Shown here in pieces: positions 37,256-49,021 of a stretch of DNA of 64,000 bases. The notes beneath the pieces were generated by a model. The model did not search any database, was not told the origin of the DNA, and saw only the letters and a list, made by a program, of their open reading frames with translations. The position numbers and the translations under genes are program-made. Within the stretch, counting starts at the first letter, position 1. Each line of letters opens with the position of its first letter. The stretch comes from Andrena cerasifolii (Eukaryota; Arthropoda; Insecta; Hymenoptera; Andrenidae), in assembly GCF_050908995.1 (NCBI RefSeq), contig NC_135125.1:14347011-14411010 (forward strand), given 5' to 3'.

Positions 37256-37421
37256 TTGCAACTATGTGCGTTTCCGCGGAAAGCGGAATTTCGGTCTGCA
37301 ACATTGTCGCAGCTGCAAGAATCGTGCGATGAATTTCGGAACAATCCGTTTTTGAGTTCCCGCGCCTGCAACAAAGTTGCAAACCGAAATTCCGCTTTCC
37401 GCGGAAACGCACATAGTTGCA
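37256..37421. repeat. Perfect 40-bp inverted repeat
   Basis: The arm 37256-37295 (TTGCAACTATGTGCGTTTCC, continuing GCGGAAAGCGGAATTTCGGT) is the exact complement of 37382-37421, with an 86-bp loop. The inner GCGGAAAGCGGAA and TTCCGCTTTCCGC also contain small symmetries, and TTGCAA or CTGCAA words recur across 37250-37500. It may be the core of a foldback transposon or a structured transcript. The arms lie in open frames on both strands, but that follows from the palindrome. Confidence 0.9.
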
Positions 37422-40400
37422 AACCGGGAGTTTGATTCGCGAACACCTCGATTTCATTTGCAATATTGTTAACAAAATTTGCCCTTTGCAACTTTGCTGT
37501 ATTTTGGGGACGGCGCTAAATAACGTACCATATTATCCACGATCGTCGAATAACTTTTCCCTATGTCGAAAACAGTGCGCGAGTACTGTAACAATTAACG
37601 CGTGAAGTGTGATGTGTAATATGTGACGCAGCATAAAAAAGGAAAGATTTTTAGGAGCGAAACTTTTCGTCTAAAACCCTTTAAAGTATGTCGTAGTTTC
37701 TGCCAAGGAATGGGAACAAGTGGAATAGGACGAAATGTGGTCAGACGAAGGGATATACAAAATTTCGCAAAACCAGTTCGCTATCTTTAACAATTTATTT
37801 ATTATGTCACTTATCAAACAATTTTACAACATCTTACAGTATATGAAAGGAACGCGTAAATATTATAACAAAGTCCAGCATGAAGTATCACCATTACCCA
37901 CAATCTTCTTGCACGGGTTCCAAAAGAGCATCGAGACTCGGATCGACCAAGGAAAAATGATACAATCGGCTCGAGGCTTAGCACGTCCTTCGTTCCACAG
38001 CCGCGACAGCCCTCGTCTACACCATACTGTTACAAAAATGAGATTACAAATTATTGCAAACGTTGAAATTCGAGTACACATCCAATTCGCCCGACAGCCG
38101 GATAGAACTGGAGAATTTGCTTGAGAGAACACGGGAGGCTTCGCGGATCGATTTCACGCACAGAAAAGTCCCTGTCCCTAAACCTCTGAGAGCCTATCGA
38201 TACCGGTTCGAGTGGTACCCTTTTATTTTCCGCGTGCGCAGCGTCGTGAACCTTTCGATAACCACATCCCCCGTAACCGCAGCGATACAAATTAACGGGT
38301 GGGTCGGGGAAGGAAATTACAGTGTTCGAGCGGTAGGCTTCCGTGGCTGGCTCCATCCTCGAGAGCACAATGTTGCTGGCCCTCGCCGCGCGCGATTAAG
38401 ATAGAGTAGAAATTGTTTATCAGTAAACAGCACGTAGCAAAGAACGTTGCTCGTGAGAGCTCATCTCGCTCAACGGTCGCTTCGTATTTGCCTGCAAGTA
38501 GGTGGTGCCTCGGCGATGGCTTCTTACTTTGTTCATCTCCAGCACCAGCACGATGCGGAAGAGGAGCCTCGCGCGTGCACTTGTAGGCGGAATATAGGGG
38601 GCTCTTGAACTTTAACGCGTCGAGGCGTTCGCTTCTGATCTTAAAATATAGAGCAGATCTTGCTATTAAATGCGTGAGGTCTTAAGCGCGCTTCCACTGT
38701 TCGTTACGCCCCCCAAGGGACCCATTATCTCGATCTGGGAGAACTTGGATCTCCGTGGAGAGAAATAGATATTCTAAGTTGATGATCTACGATATAAGTG
38801 GAGAAGTTTCAGTTCAGGAAGCTTAAGGTTCGATCGTTCCAGTGGATTAGAGGCCGGGAGTTCCTGCGGATCGAGTAATCTTAATCCCGAAACTGATCTT
38901 ACGGTCAAAGTACACTTTGATCTTACTTGGTTAGCGAGTTGGTTTTGGAGGCTTTGAGAGAGGGATGGAGAACGAACTTTCCGATGGCTTTCGATATCTC
39001 CAAGCTATCCTATATTCGTTTTTGAGATTACACCACAGTTCTTTGAAATTAGGAATGAGTGTAGCGATTTTTAATCCCGATAGCAGCAAAGAGCGTAACA
39101 ATATCTAATCACCGCCTCCTGTTCGCTCGGCTCCCGTATTGGTAGCGTTCAACGAGCTTCCCAGCAGATTCCCGCGAAGCTGAAGTCAAAAGTGATTTAA
39201 TGGAAAGCATGGGAAAATAAAGCGGACGCACGGTGCGATAAATACTGAAGGATTCTTTCGTGGGTACGCTCTTGTGGTAAGGAATGAAGGATTAAACGAA
39301 GGAAGCGGGGATAATACGTTAGGAGGGATAATAGACTGTTAGGTGGAATATTAAACGAGTGGAATAATTAACTGGCGAAATAGGAAAGTGTTAAACGGAG
39401 GAAATGAGAAGATACTCGACGGAGAGGGGGGTTGCGAAAAGGCTGGGTGGCGTGAGATATTAGAATAATAAAATGATAGAGGGAGCTGAAAGACATTGGC
39501 TAAAGTAAATAAGAAAATTTCAGAAGCGGGGGATAGGACTGAAGGGAGGCCAAGGGAGGGAGATATGAAATATCCCTGTGGCGGAGCACTAGATTAAACA
39601 AGCTTAAAGAACATTAAACGCAGAGATTAAACGCATTCCAGCTTTTAAAGAGTATTAAACGCGAAGGTTAACGAACGGAGCTCGCAATGAAAGAAAAAAC
39701 CACCACTCGCCGGTCCCGAGTAGTTATTAAATAACGGGAATTCCAAAATATTGTAACGCGAGGGGTGATCGAGGGTGATTCATATTTATTGTTAGATGCG
39801 GGATACAAGAAAGTCTTGCGCGAAACGATCAAACCTCATAGCTGAAAGCGCATAAAATCACAAAATTATTACAGGTAATATTGGATAGTGGGCATAAGAA
39901 GATATTATACAAGACCGGCAAGGAAATTTCAGTCGATCGAGGGTTACGCGTTTAATATCGGCAGAAGCGTCGCAATGCTGCCGCGATACGATTCTCCAGC
40001 ATCAGCAACAGGACGCTCCCGTCCAGTTTGACATGTTCAATCAACAGCTTCCGATCGCGTTCGATTCAATTAAAACGGTACTCGAAAAAAGGACTCGATC
40101 GAAAACGGATCGTGCACGATACAAGTATGCCCATACATACCCGCTCCTCTGCTATCTATTCCCAACGACACCTGCCCGATCCCCTTGCTCCTTTTCCCGA
40201 CCATTCGGCACGCTTCTATTAATCTGTGTTTAACAGGCACAGCCATCAGGCACTCGCATCGCCACGACGTTACGTGAGCTTCGTTTTCAATTTCTTGGGA
40301 AAGAAAACTACCGTCTCTGCCACCTGCGGATCTTCGCATGGCGGTAATGCCATGGCTGTTGTTTTAATTGAAAAGGGAAACGAAAGTCGTTTCGATAAAA

Positions 40401-42745
40401 TTAAAATAAAAGTTGATGTGTCAGTAATTTATGACAAGACTGTAAAGTGACAATCTGGAATGAAATAAATGAGATTGAAAGTTCAGTGCACCTTGTCTGA
40501 CCAGTAACTTCTAAATCTACTGTAAGAACAAGTTACTCCGTGGATATCGCTGGTGTTCCATAGACAGAAGCCGATCTGGCTCTTCCCCTGCTCTGTGCAA
40601 AAATGATTCCTGCCGTCCTTTATATTTAATTATAAGCGATTGCTTTAAAATATAATTTTTCACAGTGAGTGAAATTTTTGTAGATATTTGTTGGATAACA
40701 CAAGCCGTTTGTTTTATACAGAAAAGTTAATATTGATGAATTATCAATTAACCAATTTTGCTGTCCTGGGTATAAATATGCAGTGGTCCCATTTAATCGA
40801 TTCCCACGATTATTTATAAAAGTTTGCCTGTTTTGCATACAGCAAAAATACCGGCAGCGTAAGTAATTGCGATGCCTGGCGGAGTATGACCGGTGCCTTA
40901 ACAGAATTCTAATTTGTCCGAGTAATAAACAGTCCGCGAGGCAGCAATTTATTTCCCTCCGTTCACTTCCGGCCGAACGAACGCCTGCGTAAATGCCTAA
41001 TACTTCAGATCTGCCTGACACCTTTCCGCGCGCCACAATTTTGTATTGTCCCGCCGCTTTAAATAACAGCCGCGGCGGCTGTCAGAAGACGAGCAAACTG
41101 GCAAAAAATTTTAATGGCGAGAGGCAGCAACAGAGCCGCTTGCGATCAAGCAATTTGTAAGTTGCTGAAAAAAAAAAGAACAGAAGAGGAATGAATGTAC
41201 GAATTTAGACCTCGTTAAGCGATTCGACTGGTTCCCAGACAGTTTTTTCTCGCCGACTAATCGGAAAAAGAGACAGGCCCGTTTCGACCGCCAGAATCGC
41301 CGTGCACGCGTTCTTCTAGATCGAAGCGCTCGAGCCCGCTGAATTCCAAGTCACAGGACCACGCGAGGCCTTCGATATCGAGGCGACAAAGAGACGATGA
41401 GCTTCCTGGTTCCTGGCTCCGTTGAATGTAAAGGAGAACGAGGAGAAACCGATCGAGCGATCGCTTTTTTTCTGTAAACGGATCGGTATTAGCAGGCTGA
41501 ATACTTGAAGGAAGGTCGTTGTCATAGAGGGAGGAGCCTCGGTTTGAATTAATCTAACTTGATTAAATTCGTGACTGCACCGTTTGAAAATTTCAGTTCT
41601 TGACCCTGCGAGCGTTAAATAAAACGTATTCAAAGTCAAACGTATCTTTCGATATTTCTTCTACTTCATTCTCCACTGTAGCTTCTCACGAAAGATGTTC
41701 CACGTATCTACGCGTCTGAGATCTTATTGTCGAAGAATACTAGACAGCCGTTCATAAGTATTACGACACCTACTCTGTGTGGAATAATTACGATAAACGT
41801 TGCAAATTTCTTAAATGTAAATAATCGAAATATGTCGCCAGGATTTTTGAAAACGTCACGAAACTTGCCTCGCGAGACTCTAATTTCATGAAACTAATGA
41901 CAAAACTATTAAAGAGTAATAAAAGAATGGAAACAATTGTGTCGTGAGATATTTTTGCCTCATCGTGGGTTTGCATCTTAACAGATTTTACTTTATTTGC
42001 TTTTAAATTAAAAGCGGTGAAAAGTATTCAATCTACATCAAACATCACCTTTTCTGCAGATACACTACGTGTCCACATTTCCATTGAAGTAAATTTTCCC
42101 ACCCACAATGACTGGACGTTACCTACCTAGTCTTCCTTATTACGGGCCCTCAAAATTCATCGACCTGTTGTTTGCACCCGCTGGATTCTGTTCAGATCTG
42201 TACTAGATCTGTATCACCATCAGCCTGCGCAATTACACGCGTCAATAGGGAGGCCCATGGAGCACCTGGGAGCCCGACGATCGATCGGCTGCATTCGGCG
42301 ATGAGTCTGCTCTAATTACGCCCCGCCTTGTACCAATTTCCATTTACAGGAATATCGGAGGCAGGAGGTTCGGAACTCAATTTCGTGTGGCGCGGCTCTG
42401 ACGCAACGAGAGTTCATTATCAGCGCGGCGGCTCCTTGGGGCTCCTCAGCATTAACCAGAGGGGTTAATTGCCGGGGATGAAGAGGGGAGGCTATACATC
42501 TTCGTTACGCGCGATTTCGGTAATATCCCTCGCGTACACAGAAATTTGAGACAGACTCTCTGCTGAGGGTGAACACTGACTCCAATTCATGGAAGTCTGC
42601 GATGGCCCCCCTACTTTTGTTCAGCTGAATGATTTGGGAATACCTGGGTCTAGTGATCTTTGAATCCAGTAGAAGATTATAGGCTTGTAAGTGGAAGATT
42701 TAAATTTATTCGTACACTTTACCATTTTTCTGTCTTCGCTATGTA
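37422..42745. other. Long non-coding stretch
   Basis: No supportable gene. A 129-codon plus frame (37735-38124) and overlapping frames at 38051-38404 and 40626-41036 lack domains. The part 39240-39700 is strikingly purine-rich with TTAAACG recurring. The segments 41040-41110 and 42240-42540 are CpG-rich. The remainder is ordinary mixed sequence. Confidence 0.35.
39291..39661 (+). repeat. Purine-rich tract with recurring TTAAACG
   Basis: The plus strand is dominated by G and A. TTAAACG occurs at about 39292, 39351, 39391, 39614, 39627 and 39655, usually after an A or G and before a purine run (TTAAACGAAGGAAG, TTAAACGGAGGAAA). Spacing is irregular, so this is a degenerate interspersed motif, not a tandem repeat. 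No reading frame runs through it. Confidence 0.55.
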
Positions 42746-43486
42746 GTACCGTAAAGTGGAGCGACATTGGCAGTTACTTAACATGTATTAAAGAAGGAAA
42801 AGGACAAAAATTGTATGCATCTGTAGTACAATCACAAAGGATGCAATGTAAATCGTAAAAAAAGTGGTTGCAGAGAAACTGTAAAAATATGTTAATTTTT
42901 ATATATTTTATATATAATTTTCAATTATTATTGATGATTATGGATTTCTCATTAAAATAAAACATCTTGAGTACCTATTAAGTCTTTCATTTTAAATATA
43001 TTCAATCGAAAGAAAAATAGGCATAAAAGGACAATCACTGGCATCTTAAAATGTGAGATTATATAAAAAGAAATAGTTAAAAACAAAGTTTAAACAGACT
43101 ATTTCGTTCACTGTTAAATACCTACAACACTCAATAAATCTGTATTTCAATCCATTATTACTTAGTTATAAAACGACAAAATCTACTTAGTCCTTATCAA
43201 AATTTTAAGAAAAAGCTTGAAACTCAGCGCTTTGGCTCACTGCTACCTTCAAGACTTTTTTATCGTATTGACACATGTAAAATGTGTAGTTCAATTACTG
43301 GACTTTGCAGTGTTGTAGTGAAAGAAAAATAAGAAATTGTAAAAAAGTAAGTTCTAAACTCGTACTTCCTAATATTTGGCTTTTTAATCAGGAGTGCCAA
43401 TGATGAGTGCAGTGCCAGCATTAGTGCAATTTATCCTATAACAAAATTGTCCCAAAACGTGTCAATGTTCCCCCGGTTTGCGGTAC
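42746..43486. mobile_element. Decayed AT-rich inverted-repeat element (GTACCG ends)
   Basis: The left end GTACCGTAAAGTGGAGCGACATTGGCA resembles the complement of the right end (GTACCGCAAACCGGGGGAACATTGACA, 43460-43486) over about 27 bp. The 740-bp interior is AT-rich, distinct from the GC-richer flanks, and non-coding. Divergence is high and no target duplication is clear. Confidence 0.45.
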
Positions 43487-44259
43487 CAATTTGCAGTGTC
43501 GAGCTCGTTATTTCAGGGACACCTTGTATTATACAAACGTAGCATTTCGTCCCTTATCTCTCGTCACTGGATTGTCCAGTCACGCGATCCCGCGATCGTT
43601 TTAAGCGACGAATCTATTTCAATGGGCTATCTGCAGTATCGATCTAGCATCGATGCCCATTCATCGAGCTCTCCAATTGAGTCTGCCAGGTCCCAGGCTA
43701 CTAGATCTCGGCTGGGTGTCCCGGCCGGCCGAGATTTTCAACCTGCGGCGCCCGATAATCGATCGAGATTCGATTGGAAGCGGGTAAACGGCGGCCAAAG
43801 CGACGCGCACCGAGCCAGGCGCGGGTAATTACGTTCCGCGCGGCGGGCATTAATTAAACGCAACGAAATAATTAATCTCAGCCACTTAGATCATCCTCGA
43901 GAATCCTCCACGAGCCCCGCAACGCCCGACCGCGTGAATGCGTGCGTGCACGTGAAATAGAGGCTGCCGCAAAGCTGCATCGACGAGGTTCAAGGATTTC
44001 GAGTCGCCGCGAATGTGTAATTAAACGATACGCGCCGCGATGCTCGTGCTAATTCTGTAGAATGTAAATACAATGCAACGTGCTAAAAGTGCTGAAGTAT
44101 CAACTCGTATTCCTGAGTAATTACATTCAGTAGTAATAATCAATAATTATACTCAATTATGCTTCTAAGTATTATAATTTCTAAGCATTTAGAATGCTGC
44201 GGAATAGTTTGAAGAATAGCAATAACTGATCACAGGAACGGTGCAAAATTTGAGAGTCC
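43487..44259. other. Non-coding stretch
   Basis: No supportable gene. A 116-codon plus frame begins at 43478 and crosses most of the first half without a recognised motif. AGGGACACCTTGTATTATA (43516-43534) resembles the complement of the TACAGGGTGTCCC type of transposon end. GCATTAATTAAACG and AATAATTAATCTC at 43848-43880 look like homeodomain sites. Confidence 0.35.
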
Positions 44260-44382
44260 TTCCAGATAACACTGCAAGTGCCAATATTAAAAAGGAAATT
44301 TTATCGGAAAATGTCATGTGTGCCAGTGAAAATACTATAATAAAGAATTTGCTTCTTTGGCACTTACGGTGTTTTCTACAAG
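44260..44382. mobile_element. Small palindromic MITE, sister of 16359-16468
   Basis: The left arm TCCAGATAACACTGCAAGTGCCAA pairs with the right arm TTTGGCACTTACGGTGTTTTCTACAA. The centre AATATTAAAAAGGAAATTTTATCGGAAAATGTCA is related to the corresponding part of the 16359-16468 copy. Non-coding. Confidence 0.7.
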
Positions 44383-45950
44383 CACTCTTCAATTTTTCTC
44401 ATTAAAAAGTACCTACTCTCAAAAAGGTAAACAGTCTGTGGCAATATCTCTCACCTGGAACATAACTTTCCTCTTCGTAATCCCCACAATCCAAGTCCAT
44501 CCTAACAATAAGCCAAAGTATCTCTTCCTACATTCGGATCGTCGACATTGACACCCCCTCCATCCATTGAATTTTAAATCGAGAGACACAACGAATCGAT
44601 CACGGTCACGAAAGATCCTCGAAATTTCCCTCACCCTTGAATCGCTCTGTACAAGCCCGAGGAGCATGGGGCTCCGCGGCCGCGTATTCGACCTCATCGT
44701 CGCCACCGCTGAACAGATCGATTTATCGAATTTATTGCCGCCTCTATCTGGCCGCCGATCGCGGCGCGGTGTAATCGCTATATAACATATAAATCGCGGG
44801 AAGACACCTGCGGCCCCTTCGTAATTTCTGCGGCGATTTCTGCTGCTCGTTTTAATCGCCGCGCGTAATGATCCCGAGGGCAGAGAGCTGTCAGGTGTCC
44901 AGAACCATCGAGAGTGAAGCAAACACCACCCCTCCTGCGGCTGGGTTACAATACGCGTCGGCGTGACTTATCGCAATGGTAACTTTTGCTCCGTCCACTT
45001 GCTCTCGATTTTCAAGAGATCGTGATACACCCTCGTAGGGCGTGCAACGCTCGAAAGCTTAGCGTGTTTGCCGAAAGCGCGGCGATTTCTCACTCGGAGG
45101 GTGTTCAGCTCGAAGGCGATTGGCAGGGATTTGAAATTGAAATTTCTCCCCCGGTAGCACGCGCCACTTTAGATCGCAAACGAGCTCGAGGACGCTCGTT
45201 CCTCCGCGCGAAAGAAAGGGAGATAGTGGAAGGGTCAGGTAAAGGAAAATGGTTCCGCTTTCTTTCGCCCGGTCCCTCGATGGCGAAGGGGATAGCAGAT
45301 GCTCGGCCGAGGATGAAAACGGTGGCCGTACCTGCGCAGTCATCGCTTTTAATTGCAATTCAAACATTGAATTATGATAGCGCCCACGGGAGACGCGTCG
45401 CGGAAGGCTCTGTCAATGGGCCGGGCGGGGTGGACGTTTGTGCGAATCGCTGACAGGCATAGCGGTAACGTGGTCGTTGTTAATTAGTCGTTGTTTCATG
45501 ACTGCTGGCTGTCGCCGAGCGTCACCGAGCCTTCTTGTAAATTAATGCGGCGGTAGCCTGATACAGAGATCCATTGACGTGTCACAAACTTTATGGTTGT
45601 ATCGAATGAAACCAAGATGGCCAGTGGCGGAGTGAGTCTAAAAATATTGGCTGCCAGGAAGCAAGAGGCCCACCAACAACTATAAATTTTAATGTAAAAG
45701 TTAGGCGGTTGGATCGTAATTTTAGTTGCATACAGTAATAATATTGGAACTTCTATTATATTTTCAAGCTAAGCTACTATAAGCTCATTAACATTTTTAA
45801 CATATTGTCTGATGTTTAAGGAGGCCCAGTTGCCATCGGCTAAGCACCCTGGCCAGTCCGTCTCTGGATCTTTGTGTTTTCTTTCGAACCATTCAACTTT
45901 TGATGTAAACATTTTTCGATATCGTTCATAGCTTCAAAAGTACCCCCGCG
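44383..45950. other. Non-coding stretch
   Basis: No supportable gene. A 167-codon minus frame (44419-44922) and a 155-codon plus frame (44986-45453) are the longest here. The first is overlapped by an open plus frame and the second by a 102-codon minus frame. Neither shows a domain. An isolated CCAGTGGCGGAGTGAG at 45621 recalls transposon termini. Confidence 0.35.
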
Positions 45951-46180
45951 CAGTAGCGCGCGCAATATTTAATCTTGAGGGATCCCGAGTTGAACGAATG
46001 CAAATATTTTGAATGCAAATTCAGTAAAATTCACGAGGTGATCAGAAAATTTTACTTAAAAAATAAAATCCAGCTTTCTTTTCTTTTTGCAAAGCTCTTA
46101 AATTACTTCAGACGTAGTTACATTATCTCCTTTTTCAATTTTCTTTGGGAGTGCCAGGACCGTGTGCCCTCCCCCCTGCA
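45951..46180 (+). mobile_element. CAGTGGCG-family hAT-like MITE copy
   Basis: It begins CAGTAGCGCGCGCAATATTTAATCTTGAGGGATCCCGAGTTGAACG and retains AATGCAAATTCAGTAAAATTCACGAGGTGAT, AAATAAAATCCAGCTTTCTTTTC, TTTTTGCAAAGCTCTT and GGGAGTGCCAGGACCGTGTGCCCTCCCCCC. The right terminus is degraded after the C-run. Compared with 56279 it carries extra sequence around 46105-46130. Confidence 0.75.
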
Positions 46181-47215
46181 GAAAGATAAGGATTGTAGAA
46201 ATTTATAATACACTCGAAATAAATGTAAATCAAAAGACTCTAAGAGTGTCTATCAAGCGAGGTCACAGAGTTACTGAATCATCTTCTCTTATTCGCAATG
46301 GCTAATTACCCTGTCGAATTATCAACGACTATACATCAAACTATCTCGACGCGAATCTCTGGCTGATGTATACATTAGTAACGCCTCTGTTCAGCCGCAT
46401 TAAAATGATGCTAAAAAGAGCGAAGTTGAGAAAGAAACGAAGCAGTGACGCAAGCAGGGACATAATCACCCTGCTATTTAATTTCGCGCCTCGCGCGCCG
46501 GTCGCGTTAATTGACAAAGAATTATAGCGCCGCTTTACATTCATTACTCACAGCCATCGCTGAGAAAAGTATTCACGAAGCCCGCTCCCTTTGGTCGAAA
46601 TTCTCAGATGAAAATTCTATTCCAGCTTCCTGCGAAGTGGTTGGATATACGTAGACAGGTTTATGCACAGATTTTAATAAGGGTGTCAGGCTGCAAGAAA
46701 ATATCAATGGCACTCCATCCAAGCACCGCGATCTAAGAATAGAAATGGAGCCATGATTTATGCCCGATTATTTATGTGCTTCGTCTATCGTAGCGATTCG
46801 CGTCCCCGTACACAGTGGAATCGTCGAGCAAAGAAATCGCTAATATATCGTCGATCCAACAATGTTTTTTCCCGCATAGTACTCCCCTTCTTCCCCTCCG
46901 CCGCCGCCGCGTAATAACTAATTTCTTATCTTCTGCCGCGGGCAATTCTTATTTCCAACTTATCGAGTGACGATCCTGCGCAATTGACACGCAGGGGAGA
47001 CTGGGCACCAGTGGGCATCCACTTGGGCAATTAATCGGTTAAAGTCGTCGGTGATTAATCAGCCTAATCGATGCTGGACGAAATGACGCAATTATGGCCC
47101 GTTCCAAGGAGGAACTGGCATGCAAAAGGTAGAAAAAAGTTTGATGGAAATGGCTCGATCGATCTCGGCTTGGAGAGTTGCAAGACCAAATTCTGAATAG
47201 CAGAGGTTCGTGTCT
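46181..47215. other. Non-coding stretch
   Basis: No supportable gene. GCCGCCGCCGC (about 46902) and dense AATTAATCGGTTAAAG / GGTGATTAATCAGCCTAATCGATG motifs (47030-47075) stand out as possible regulatory sequence. Confidence 0.35.
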
Positions 47216-47692
47216 AAAGGCGGAACCACATCTTCGGCATTAGGGGATTGCCGAAAGTTCGGTATTCGGAAAACTGTTCGCCAAAGTATTTGCGTATATC
47301 TCCGCGCTATGCGCTTTTATTCGGCAAATGACGAGCGTTTCGATAAGATCCACATATGGAAGGTTCAGAAGCCAATCGGTGCAAGTCGAACCTTCCCTGA
47401 AAATAAGTTACGTAGTTTACCATCCCCTTTATTGTTAAAACTTTCAGTTGATGAATCAAGTAAGCCACTACTTTCATACACAAAAATGATCATATAATCG
47501 TATAATCATTTTTAGGAAAAAAGGAACCTGCAGATATGATTATTTTTCCAAAATTTATTTACAGCTGTGTTCGGTTAATCAAACGACAACTATTCCGCAC
47601 CCAGGCCAACTGAGAATTCAAATTTAAATTTTCCGCTCCGCCCTGCTCCACGAATGCTGCTCGCCGAATGCCGAATGTGCGATTGCGCCTTA
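47216..47692. mobile_element. Probable MITE with AAGGCG ends
   Basis: The left end AAAGGCGGAACCACATCTTCGGCATTAGGGGA resembles the complement of the right end (AAGGCGCAATCGCACATTCGGCATTCGGCGA) over about 31 bp. The interior has several TTCGGCA/TGCCGA words and an AT-rich middle. A 95-codon frame (47210-47497) has no transposase motif. The target duplication is not resolved. Confidence 0.6.
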
Positions 47693-48372
47693 AGAATAGG
47701 TTTGATCGAGGAAGCCCAGTGTAAGATTTCCGCAGATCCCTTCCCTTTTCACCATTTTTTTTCTTGAGGCTCTTAACATAATCTTTTTTTTCATCTCGAA
47801 GGTTATCACGTTGCCAAATGGCGTTTCACTTTTCTACCTTCGGAGACGACATTAACTCCCTCGAAACGGAATATGAATTTCAGGGAAATTATGACACTTA
47901 CGTCTTCCTTAACGACCTCCACTGCAATCACGGGATAACATTAGACTCCTTAATTACGCTTCATGTAGGAAGGTCATCGAAATCACGGAGGTTAACGATT
48001 TCTTTCTCTCCTTGTCCGTGAACGCGGAGGATGCGGGCTTTTTAACAGCGCTGGGTATAATCATCTGCTTTTATGACGTAATAAAATACAATACCGAAAC
48101 GAAGCGGCGATCCAAGCGAGCATCTCGCTCAAACTAAATAGGTGTTTGTAGCTTGGAGAAGCTTTTTCACATCTTCGATTTCGTTTACTCTTTCTTTCTC
48201 CTTGTATTTCTTTTTCTTTGCGTTAATATTCTTTATCACGTAGTTACACGATGTGGATGTGATAATAATAAATAAAGACGTAATTTGATAAGAAAATACC
48301 CCGGTTAACAGGTTAATCGATCTCTATGCAAGTTGCAGTCAACAGAGAAGTACAATGTGCATAATTCTAATT
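47693..48372. other. Non-coding stretch upstream of the exon candidate
   Basis: No supportable gene. A 67-codon plus frame at 47818-48021 begins MAFHFSTFGDDINSLETEYE and looks less biased than most chance frames, but it has no known motif and is followed by no clear donor. 48150-48300 is T-rich. Confidence 0.3.
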
Positions 48373-48565
48373 ACCGTTCATTACGAACGTTGCCTACGAG
48401 GTTTCCATTAGTATCTTCACATTTGATCGCCGTTTTAGATCGTATCCCTGGTTGAGAACATTCGAGACTCTTGTTGTTTCTGCATTGTGAATGAGTATCT
48501 ACATTGTGGACTCTACGATGTGCCACGTAGCAAGGCCTCACTCCCCATTGGGAACCTTCGTCCAC
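48373..48565 (-). CDS. Candidate internal exon, unknown protein
   Basis: On the minus strand a frame of about 64 codons runs from about 48575 to 48374. It is bounded upstream by GCATTGTAG (a possible AG acceptor, 48576-48578) and downstream by AACG|GTAATT (a possible donor, about 48372). The translation includes DEGSQWGVRPCYVAHRR and ECSQPGIRSKTAIKCEDTN, with four cysteines (RPC, SQC, LEC, IKC). Codon use is less CpG-biased than in the surrounding chance frames. I recognise no family; cysteines plus mixed polar residues would suit an extracellular domain, but that is a guess. The polypyrimidine tract is weak and no neighbouring exon was found, so it may be spurious. Confidence 0.3.
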
Positions 48566-48578
48566 CAGCTACAATGCG

Positions 48579-49021
48579 AGCATAATAATGGCCAGTTTAC
48601 AGGCAGAGCTGTATGGAAAACAGTCTAATTGCGCGGATACGTTTAGATGCGGCTGTCGTCACCAGGAAACCGGTGGCAGGACGTGCCAGAACATTGCGAA
48701 ATCGAGGATCAGAAGGAACGGCCACGACCGCTCGTAGGGAACGCACCGATCTATCGTTCGACCGGTGCTGGGAAGTACCGAGAAGAAGAACAGTAGAATT
48801 TTCTCGCGTCAGAAGCGATATAGATGTAGTAGAAACTGAAAGAGTCTATAAATTATACATCACTGGGGTATTTTAAAATTTCTAATCGTTTAGGTAATCG
48901 AAATATCTTTAATTAACTGACTCTATAAATTTCGATACTCCATACAGAACGTTCTACAGATAATTAAAACGTCTTCGTCGAAGTGGCATTTCGGCTAAAT
49001 TATGCAGAAACCTACCAACCC
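48579..49021. other. Non-coding stretch
   Basis: No supportable gene. An 87-codon plus frame at 48613-48876 is arginine-rich with no motif. The sequence becomes AT-rich toward the palindrome. Confidence 0.35.

Noticed and set aside
43516..43534. TACAGGGTGTCCC-like transposon end
   Set aside because: A single short match with no partner end or TA duplication.
44419..45453. Frames of 167 (minus) and 155 (plus) codons
   Set aside because: Opposite strands are open over much of the same DNA and neither contains a recognisable motif.
45621..45860. CCAGTGGCGGAGTGAG as a seventh CAGTGGCG copy
   Set aside because: Only the first few bases match the family; the interior landmarks are absent.
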